NCBI GenBank assembly: GCA_039024435.1
Contig: JBCCQH010000161.1
Location: forward strand, 1-10,720
DNA from: JBCCQH01 sp039024435
GTDB lineage: Bacteria > Bacteroidota > Bacteroidia > J057 > JADKCL01
Reading direction: 5' to 3'
Length of the DNA stretch: 10,720 nucleotides
Shown here: positions 5,319 to 10,720 of the stretch, piece after piece
Layout of the letters: each line of letters opens with the position of its first letter
How positions within the stretch are numbered: position 1 is the stretch's first letter
Notes under the pieces: model-generated
Database searches by the model: none
The model's input: only the letters and a program-made list of their open reading frames with translations
Told to the model about the DNA's origin: nothing
Translations under genes and position numbers: made by a program

Positions 5319-8123
5319 ATGCGCCGATACAATGAATACCTACAAGAGATCGAAGAAAGAAAAGAACAACAACTCCATCCTAAGCCGATTGACGATGCGG
5401 AATTGACTGCGGAAATCATTGCCCAAATTAAAGACCAGGACAATCCCCATCGCGCCGATTCGCTCAACTTCTTTATTTATAATGTACTGCCGGGCACTAC
5501 GAGTGCCGCCGGAGTGAAAGCTCAGTTCCTCAAAGAAATTATCCTCGGTGAAGCCAGCGTCGCAGAAATCTCATCTGAATTTGCCTTTGAGCAATTGTCC
5601 CACATGAAAGGTGGGCCTTCGGTCAAGGTATTGCTGGATTTGGCTTTGGGGGAAGACACCGATACGGCGCGCGCCGCCGCCGAAGTGCTCAAAACCCAGG
5701 TCTTCCTCTACGAAGCGGATACCGAGCGTTTGGAAAACGCCTACCGCAATGAGCACGCCCTCGCCCGCGAAATCATCGAGAGCTACGCCCAGGCGGAATT
5801 TTTCACCAAGCTCCCACCGGTCGACGAAGAAATCGAGATTGTCACCTACATCGCAGGCGTCGGCGACATCTCCACGGACCTGCTCTCGCCGGGCAGTGAC
5901 GCTCACTCGCGCTCCGACCGCGAACTACACGGCCAGTGCATGTTTGAGCACAACAAAGAGCGGCAAAACGAGCTCCTGGCCCTGCAAGCCGAGCACCCGG
6001 ACAAGCGGGTCATGCTCATCGCCGAAAAAGGCACCATGGGCGTGGGTTCCTCGCGGATGTCGGGGGTCAACAACGTGGCTCTCTGGATCGGAAAGCCTGC
6101 GAGCCCCTACGTGCCCTTCATCAATATCGCCCCGGTTGTCGCCGGCACCAACGGCATTTCACCCATCTTTCTTACCACCGTAGGCGTCACGGGTGGCATT
6201 GGTGTGGACCTCAAAAACTGGGTCAAGACCTACGACGATGCGGGCAATCTGATCCTCGACGAGGAGGGCGAACCAGTCCTGGAGCAAGCTTACTCCGTAG
6301 ACACCGGCACCGTCCTCAGGATCAACACAAAAACAAAGAAGCTCTACCGAGGTGACCAGGAACTGATCGACATTTCCTCCTCGCTCACGCCGCAAAAGAT
6401 GGAATTTATCCGGGCGGGCGGCTCTTACGCCATCGTTTTCGGCAAAAAATTGCAAACATTTGCCGCGAAAACGCTCGGAATCGACGTGCCGTTGGTCTTT
6501 GCCCCCTCGAAAGAAATTTCCCACGAAGACCAGGGACTGACCGCCGTGGAAAAGATTTTCAATAAAAATGCGGTCGGTACGTCGGGAGCCATCCTGCACG
6601 CGGGCTCTTATGTACGCGTCGAGGTGAACATTGTCGGGTCGCAGGATACCACTGGACTCATGACGTCCCAGGAACTGGAGATGATGGCGGCGACCGTGAT
6701 CTCACCGATTGTCGACGGAGCCTACCAGTCGGGCTGCCACACGGCTTCGGTTTGGGACCTCAAGGCCCAGGAAAACATTCCCCGGCTGATGAAGTTCATG
6801 AACGATTTCGGTTTGATTACGGGGCGAGATCCGGAACATGAATACGCGCCGCTCACCGACGTTATTCACAAGGTGCTCAACGACATTACGATCGATGATT
6901 GGGCGATCATCATCGGCGGGGACTCGCACACGCGTATGTCTAAGGGGGTGGCCTTTGGGGCCGACTCGGGGACGGTTGCGCTGGCTTTGGCCACAGGCGA
7001 AGCTTCCATGCCGATCCCGGAATCGGTCAAGGTAACCTTTAAGGGGGAGATGAACGACCACATGGATTTCCGCGACGTCGTTCACGCTACACAATCCCAG
7101 ATGCTCAAGCAGTTCGGCGGGGAAAATGTCTTCCAGGGCCGCGTCATTGAGGTTCATATCGGCACCCTGCCTTCGGATCAGGCCTTTACCTTTACCGACT
7201 GGACGGCGGAAATGAAGGCCAAAGCATCGATCTGCATTTCCCAGGACGATACCCTGATTGAATCGCTTGAGATCGCCAAGGGCCGTATCCAAATCATGAT
7301 CAACAAGGGCATGGACAACGAGGGCCAGGTCCTGCAAGGGCTCATCGACAAGGCCAATGCGCGCATCGCCGAAATCCGATCCGGAGAAAAACCGGCCCTG
7401 ACCCCGGACGAAAACGCAAAATACGCGGCGGAATTTACGGTCGATCTGAGCATCATCGACGAGCCGATGATCGCTGACCCCGATGTCCACAATGAGGACG
7501 TGTCCAAGCGCTACACCCACGACACCATCCGCGAACTCTCCTTTTACGGTGGGGAAAAGAAAGTGGATCTGGGATTTGTCGGTTCCTGCATGGTCCACAA
7601 AGGCGACATCAAGATCGTCTCGAAAATGCTGCGGAACCTCGAAGCACAAAACGGTACGGTGGAGTTCAAAGCTCCGCTGGTTGTGACCGCGCCCACCTAC
7701 AACATCATCGATGAACTCAAGGAAGAAGGCGACTGGGAAATGCTGCAAAAGTATTCCGGCTTCGAATTCGACGACGCTACGCCAAAAAACCACGCCCGTA
7801 CAGAATACGACAACATTCTCTACTTGGAACGTCCCGGTTGCAACCTCTGTATGGGCAACCAGGAAAAGGCGGAGAAGGGCGATACGGTAATGGCGACTTC
7901 GACCCGCCTCTTCCAAGGCCGGGTGGTGAAGGATTCCGACCGCAAGAAAGGCGAATCCCTGCTGGCCTCGACTCCGGTGGTGGTACTGGCGGCGATTCTG
8001 GGCCGTACCCCGACTCTGGAAGAGTACAAACTGGCGGTGGAAGGGATCAAACTCACCCAATTTGCTCCGCCGCTCAAGAAGATGACCTCCGGCCCGATGT
8101 CGGGGCACGTGATTTCTTATTGA
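5319..8123 (+). CDS. acnB: Bifunctional aconitate hydratase B / 2-methylisocitrate dehydratase
   Basis: Cytoplasmic [4Fe-4S] enzyme that interconverts citrate and isocitrate in the TCA and glyoxylate cycles; AcnB-type enzymes can also hydrate 2-methyl-cis-aconitate in the methylcitrate cycle. The 934-residue protein starts at ATG 5319, preceded by an A-rich leader without a clear Shine-Dalgarno. The N-terminal ~1-160 is the HEAT-like AcnB-specific domain, followed by the swivel domain (~170-390). The catalytic part has SGCHTASVWD (~471-480), GDSHTRMSKGVAFGADSGTV (534-553) and the cluster ligands Cys757 (GFVGSCMVHKGD) plus Cys841 and Cys844 (ERPGCNLCMGNQ). The C-terminus has STRLFQGRV and KGESLLASTPVVVLAAILGR. 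It is about 70 residues longer than E. coli AcnB (865). Part of the excess lies between Cys757 and Cys841 (84 residues apart versus 59 in E. coli). No frameshift or missing catalytic residue is seen. It appears monocistronic. Confidence 0.98.
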   Translation: MRRYNEYLQEIEERKEQQLHPKPIDDAELTAEIIAQIKDQDNPHRADSLNFFIYNVLPGTTSAAGVKAQFLKEIILGEASVAEISSEFAFEQLSHMKGGPSVKVLLDLALGEDTDTARAAAEVLKTQVFLYEADTERLENAYRNEHALAREIIESYAQAEFFTKLPPVDEEIEIVTYIAGVGDISTDLLSPGSDAHSRSDRELHGQCMFEHNKERQNELLALQAEHPDKRVMLIAEKGTMGVGSSRMSGVNNVALWIGKPASPYVPFINIAPVVAGTNGISPIFLTTVGVTGGIGVDLKNWVKTYDDAGNLILDEEGEPVLEQAYSVDTGTVLRINTKTKKLYRGDQELIDISSSLTPQKMEFIRAGGSYAIVFGKKLQTFAAKTLGIDVPLVFAPSKEISHEDQGLTAVEKIFNKNAVGTSGAILHAGSYVRVEVNIVGSQDTTGLMTSQELEMMAATVISPIVDGAYQSGCHTASVWDLKAQENIPRLMKFMNDFGLITGRDPEHEYAPLTDVIHKVLNDITIDDWAIIIGGDSHTRMSKGVAFGADSGTVALALATGEASMPIPESVKVTFKGEMNDHMDFRDVVHATQSQMLKQFGGENVFQGRVIEVHIGTLPSDQAFTFTDWTAEMKAKASICISQDDTLIESLEIAKGRIQIMINKGMDNEGQVLQGLIDKANARIAEIRSGEKPALTPDENAKYAAEFTVDLSIIDEPMIADPDVHNEDVSKRYTHDTIRELSFYGGEKKVDLGFVGSCMVHKGDIKIVSKMLRNLEAQNGTVEFKAPLVVTAPTYNIIDELKEEGDWEMLQKYSGFEFDDATPKNHARTEYDNILYLERPGCNLCMGNQEKAEKGDTVMATSTRLFQGRVVKDSDRKKGESLLASTPVVVLAAILGRTPTLEEYKLAVEGIKLTQFAPPLKKMTSGPMSGHVISY

Positions 8124-8145
8124 GGCGCGTGGGTGGGGAATTCAG

Positions 8146-8181
8146 ATCGCCGGGAGCCGGTCATGGCCGGCTCCCGGCGAT
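8146..8181 (+). terminator. Perfect GC-rich hairpin downstream of acnB
   Basis: ATCGCCGGGAGCCGG (8146-8160) is perfectly complementary to CCGGCTCCCGGCGAT (8167-8181) around a 6-nt loop, 22 bp after the acnB stop. The stem is very stable, but the right arm is followed by TAAAGGCG, not a T-run. It is therefore either a U-less terminator or a 3'-end stabiliser of acnB mRNA. Confidence 0.7.
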
Positions 8182-8238
8182 TAAAGGCGCTCCGCCAAAC
8201 CCCAAGTAAACCGATAGTAAACGAAATCCGATCCCCTC

Positions 8239-8402
8239 AGAGGCTGTTTAAAATTGGTTTGTGAAATTTGCTAGTGCAGATTTTTTTGTCCATCGAAGCT
8301 CATTTTGGAGTCCATAGCCCGAGCTATGGGCGAGAAAATAGCGGAAGAGGGGCGGAAAAGATGCCAAAGCAAAATCGCAGAATTAAATTTAAACGGCCTC
8401 TC
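8239..8402 (+). repeat. MITE-like hairpin-centred repeat, copy 2 (plus orientation)
   Basis: Inverted copy of the 3068-3235 element. Its ends are clearer terminal inverted repeats: AGAGGCTGTTTAAAATT at 8241-8257, and the reverse complement of the right end, AGAGGCCGTTTAAATT. The central hairpin is CCATAGC-CCGA-GCTATGG at 8312-8329, where the loop differs from copy 1 only because it is read on the other strand. The right end coincides with the stop codon of the convergent acyl-CoA synthetase gene (TGA, 8403-8401). Flanks show no evident target-site duplication. Small ORFs crossing the element are not conserved in copy 1 and look accidental. Confidence 0.85.
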
Positions 8403-10296
8403 AAGCAAATCGCCCGATCTTCTGCGCTTTTACGAGTTCTTCGATTTCGCCGAGCACGCTCATGTCTTCGATGGTCGAAGGCGGTTGGAAGGGTTTTTGG
8501 TCGGTGATGTAGCGCATAACTTTGCGCAGAATCTTGCCCGAGCGTGTCTTGGGTAGCCGCTGGGCCACCACCGCACGCTTAAAGGAAGCCACCGCCCCGA
8601 TTTTTTCCCGCACCAGCGCGATGATCTCCCGCTCCAATTCTGCTTCCGCGGTTTCAACATCCGATTTCAGTATCAGGAAGCCGACCGGAATTTGCCCCTT
8701 CAATTCATTGTAGACCCCAATCACCGCGCACTCAGCCACTGCGTCGTGGGAGGCGACGACTTCTTCCATTTCAGCGGTGGACAAGCGGTGACCGGCTACG
8801 TTGATGACATCATCAATCCGGCCCGTGATGAAAAAATACCCGTCTTCGTCGAAGTAGCCGCCATCGCCCGAGAAATAGTACCCGGGAAATTGGGTCAGGT
8901 AGGACTCCTTGAACCGCGGGGTGTCCCGCCAGAGCGTTGGCAGACAACCGGGCGGTAAAGGGAGCTTGACCGCAACTGAGCCTTCCTGATTCGGCGGCTG
9001 CGGCTGTCCCACCTCATCCAAAATCTGGATGTCAAAGCCAAACACCGGGAAAGAGGCCGATCCCGGCTTGGTGGCGTTCATCTTTACCCCCACCAGATTT
9101 GCCAGCATGGGGGAGCCGGACTCGGTTTGCCACCAGTGATCGATCACCGGTACCTGGGCCAGTTCCCGCAGCCAGTGGTAGGTGGACTCATCGGTGCGTT
9201 CTCCGGCGAGGAAAATGTATTTCAGACTGGAAATGTCGTATTGCTGCTTGCATGCTCCTGCCGCATCTTCTTTGCGGATCGCCCGAAAAGCGGTCGGCGC
9301 GGTAAATAGGACATTGACCCGGTACTCTTCAATAATCCGCCAAAATGTTCCCGCATCTGGCGTCTTGATCGGCTTCCCTTCAAATAAAATGGTCGTGCAG
9401 CCGTGAATTAAGGGTCCATACACGATGTAAGAATGCCCGACCACCCAACCGATGTCGGAAGCCGCCCAGTAGACATCGCCCGGTTGGGTGTCGTAGACCC
9501 AGGTCAGACTGTTTTTCAGGACGACGGCGTGGCCGCCATTTTCCCGCACTACGCCTTTGGGCTTTCCGGTTGTGCCGGAGGTGTACAAAATGTACAGGGG
9601 ATCGTTGGCGTCGACTTCTACATAGGTAGCCGGGGCCGCGGATTGCAATAGGGTTTCCCAATTGTGGTCCCGGCCAGGGGTCAATTCGGCGGGGATGATG
9701 GCCCGCTGGTACACCACACAAGTATCAACTTTGTGGGCCGCTTGCTCAATGGCGGCATTGACGATGGGCAGGTAGGGAATGAGACGGTTGATCTCCTTGC
9801 CGCCGGAAGCGGTGAGGAGCACCTTGGGCTTGGAGTCGTCGATCCGGTTTGCCAGCTCGTGGGCGGCAAAGCCGCCAAACACCACGGAATGAATCGCGCC
9901 CAGGCGCGCACAGGCCAGCATCGCTACGACCGCTTCGGGAATCATGGGCATGTAAATGACGACGCGGTCACCTTTCTCGACGCCCAGTGATTTTAGCACC
10001 CCGGCAAAGCGCGCGACTTTTTCGAGGAGTTCCGCGTAGGTAAACGCGGCTTTGGTCTCGGTGACCGGGGAGTCATAAATCAAGGCCAACTGCTCCCCTC
10101 GCCCCTGCTGGACGTGGTAATCCAGGGCGAGATAGCAGGTATTCAGCTTGCCCCCTTGGTACCAGCGGAACAAGTCCTCATCGTCCTGATCCAAAATGTT
10201 CGGGGGAAAAGTAAACCAATCGAGGGTTTGCGCTTGCTGCCTCCAAAATGCATTGGGATCCCTGAGACTTAGCTCATGCTTTGCCGTATAGCTCAT
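8401..10296 (-). CDS. prpE: Propionyl-CoA synthetase, PrpE/ACSS3-type (acetyl-CoA synthetase family)
   Basis: 631-residue AMP-forming acyl-CoA synthetase, start ATG 10296. It activates a short-chain acid to acyl-AMP and then acyl-CoA in the cytoplasm. Motifs in order: N-terminal ACAS segment (~14-70, AFWRQQAQTLDWF), ATP-binding loop YILYTSGTTGKPKG (~235-248) followed by VVRENGGHAV, WAASDIGWVVGHSYIVYGPL (~277-296), the adenylate motif DHWWQTESGSP (386-396), the hinge/C-domain motif GRIDDVINVAGHR (~491-503), and PKTRSGKILR with catalytic Lys588. In this family that lysine is controlled by reversible acylation. The GGHAV, ASDIGWVVGHSYI and KLPLPPGC wording and the length match PrpE/ACSS3 better than classical Acs (~650 aa). 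Propionate is therefore my preferred substrate, but acetate cannot be excluded. The gene is convergent with acnB and its stop codon abuts repeat copy 2. Confidence 0.9.
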   Translation of the reverse strand: MSYTAKHELSLRDPNAFWRQQAQTLDWFTFPPNILDQDDEDLFRWYQGGKLNTCYLALDYHVQQGRGEQLALIYDSPVTETKAAFTYAELLEKVARFAGVLKSLGVEKGDRVVIYMPMIPEAVVAMLACARLGAIHSVVFGGFAAHELANRIDDSKPKVLLTASGGKEINRLIPYLPIVNAAIEQAAHKVDTCVVYQRAIIPAELTPGRDHNWETLLQSAAPATYVEVDANDPLYILYTSGTTGKPKGVVRENGGHAVVLKNSLTWVYDTQPGDVYWAASDIGWVVGHSYIVYGPLIHGCTTILFEGKPIKTPDAGTFWRIIEEYRVNVLFTAPTAFRAIRKEDAAGACKQQYDISSLKYIFLAGERTDESTYHWLRELAQVPVIDHWWQTESGSPMLANLVGVKMNATKPGSASFPVFGFDIQILDEVGQPQPPNQEGSVAVKLPLPPGCLPTLWRDTPRFKESYLTQFPGYYFSGDGGYFDEDGYFFITGRIDDVINVAGHRLSTAEMEEVVASHDAVAECAVIGVYNELKGQIPVGFLILKSDVETAEAELEREIIALVREKIGAVASFKRAVVAQRLPKTRSGKILRKVMRYITDQKPFQPPSTIEDMSVLGEIEELVKAQKIGRFA

Positions 10297-10333
10297 GTTA
10301 CTGTCGATTTTCTGGCGAAAACGGTAGAAAATA

Positions 10334-10364
10334 GTAATATACTTTTGTGGCAGTGAGAACGCAA
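10334..10364 (-). promoter_or_regulatory. Candidate promoter of the acyl-CoA synthetase gene
   Basis: On the minus strand a TTG (10364-10362) is followed after 20 nt by TATATTAC (10341-10334). This resembles the Bacteroidota pattern TTG-N19-21-TAnnTTTG but matches the -7 box in only six of eight positions. It is 38 bp upstream of the ATG at 10296, and its upstream edge is only a few bases from the apparent left end of the IS element. Confidence 0.25.
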
Positions 10365-10366
10365 CC

Positions 10367-10720
10367 GAGGAGCGGTTTTAAATTGGGGGAGGAAATTTAT
10401 GAGCCGGAATTTTTTCATGCTTGTCCGGAACTTTGCCACGGCTTTTGTCACGGCTTTTGACACGAGATGTCAATCGGCGGGTTGAGATTGCGGCCAAAGC
10501 TCGAATCTGCCCATGAATCTATTCAACTTTATCGCCCAATTTCCCGACGAACAATCCTGCCGAACCCACTTCGGAGACTTGCGCAAGCAAAAAGGCGTCG
10601 TCTGCAAACGTTGCCAGTGCCGGGAGCACTACTGGTTAACCGCCAAATCAATGTTTCAGTGCAAAAAATGCCGCTTTCGCACGACTCTGCGCAGCGGAAC
10701 GGTCATGGAAAATTCCAAGC
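10367..10720 (+). mobile_element. Left part of an IS1595-family insertion sequence (continues beyond window)
   Basis: The transposase start at 10513 places an IS1595-type element at the right edge. Its left boundary is inferred near 10367, because GAGGAGCGGTTTTAAATTGG (10367-10386) aligns with the terminal sequence of the two MITE-like repeats (AGAGGCTGTTTAAAATTGG). The similarity continues weakly for some 30 bp (shared GAAATTT and ATTTTT blocks at matching spacing). Between this end and the gene are 2.3 copies of a 12-bp direct repeat, CACGGCTTTTGT/CACGGCTTTTGA, at 10437-10464. The right end and target duplication are outside the window, so the boundary is tentative. Confidence 0.55.
10513..10720 (+). 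CDS. IS1595-family transposase, N-terminal part (3' end outside window)
   Basis: The first 69 codons are visible; the frame runs off the right edge. ATG 10513 is the only plausible start, since an in-frame stop lies at 10483-10485 and no other ATG, GTG or TTG intervenes. The fragment begins MNLFNFIAQFPDEQSCRTHF. It carries an N-terminal zinc ribbon with paired cysteines at Cys31/Cys34 (VCKRCQC) and Cys50/Cys53 (QCKKCRFRT), then LRSGTVMENSK. This order of zinc ribbon plus GT-x-M-x-x-SK is typical of IS1595 (ISXO2-like) transposases. The DDE-type catalytic domain would follow and cannot be judged, so whether the gene is intact is unknown. Confidence 0.9.
   Translation, partial: MNLFNFIAQFPDEQSCRTHFGDLRKQKGVVCKRCQCREHYWLTAKSMFQCKKCRFRTTLRSGTVMENSK

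Noticed and set aside
6702..8108. 468-codon antisense frame across acnB
   Set aside because: Shadow of a strong coding gene; the product resembles no family I know and the sense strand encodes every AcnB motif.
3068..8402. Composite transposon bounded by the two repeats
   Set aside because: The repeats carry no transposase, enclose ordinary housekeeping genes and show no outer target duplication; separate insertions are simpler.
8268..8556. Short plus-strand frames spanning repeat copy 2
   Set aside because: They cross from the repeat into antisense of the synthetase gene, and the frame is not kept in copy 1.
1..10720. CRISPR array, tRNA or rRNA genes
   Set aside because: No regularly spaced direct repeats and no tRNA- or rRNA-like sequence seen on either strand.

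Overview
This 10.7 kb window looks like the chromosome of a member of the Bacteroidota with moderately high GC (mid-50s percent by eye). The evidence is a FecA-type TonB-dependent receptor with an N-terminal carboxypeptidase-regulatory-like domain, an HTTM/gamma-carboxylase-like protein fused to it by an ATGA overlap, a long (934 aa) AcnB of the kind found in this phylum, weak or absent Shine-Dalgarno sequences, and an IS1595-family transposase of the Bacteroidota type. A Saprospiria/Lewinella-like host is possible but is only a guess.

Layout. (1) 1-3057, plus strand: the 3' end of an HTTM-domain membrane protein gene, then an overlapping TonB-dependent receptor gene, closed by a strong intrinsic terminator. 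(2) 3068-3235: copy 1 of a repeat of about 165 bp. (3) 3243-5077, minus strand: an AraC-family regulator and, 89 bp downstream, a predicted lipoprotein made of two SnoaL/NTF2-like domains. (4) 5078-5318: divergent intergenic region with inverted repeats. (5) 5319-8123, plus strand: acnB, followed by a perfect 15-bp GC-rich hairpin. (6) 8239-8402: copy 2 of the repeat, inverted relative to copy 1 and touching the stop codon of the next gene. (7) 8401-10296, minus strand: a PrpE/ACSS3-type propionyl(acetyl)-CoA synthetase. (8) from about 10367 to the right edge, plus strand: the left part of an IS1595-family insertion sequence with the first 69 codons of its transposase.

Functionally the window holds three unrelated-looking modules: outer-membrane uptake (HTTM + TonB receptor), a small regulator-lipoprotein unit, and central carbon metabolism. 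AcnB (aconitase, also 2-methylisocitrate dehydratase) and the acyl-CoA synthetase could both serve acetate or propionate use, but they are convergently transcribed and not an operon.

The most interesting structure is not a gene. Two copies of a hairpin-centred, MITE-like element with short terminal inverted repeats lie directly behind two minus-strand genes, in inverted orientation about 5 kb apart. Their terminal sequence resembles the apparent left end of the IS1595-type element at the right edge of the window. This suggests a non-autonomous derivative mobilised by a related transposase. I see no complete undescribed enzymatic system, no CRISPR array and no RNA gene.
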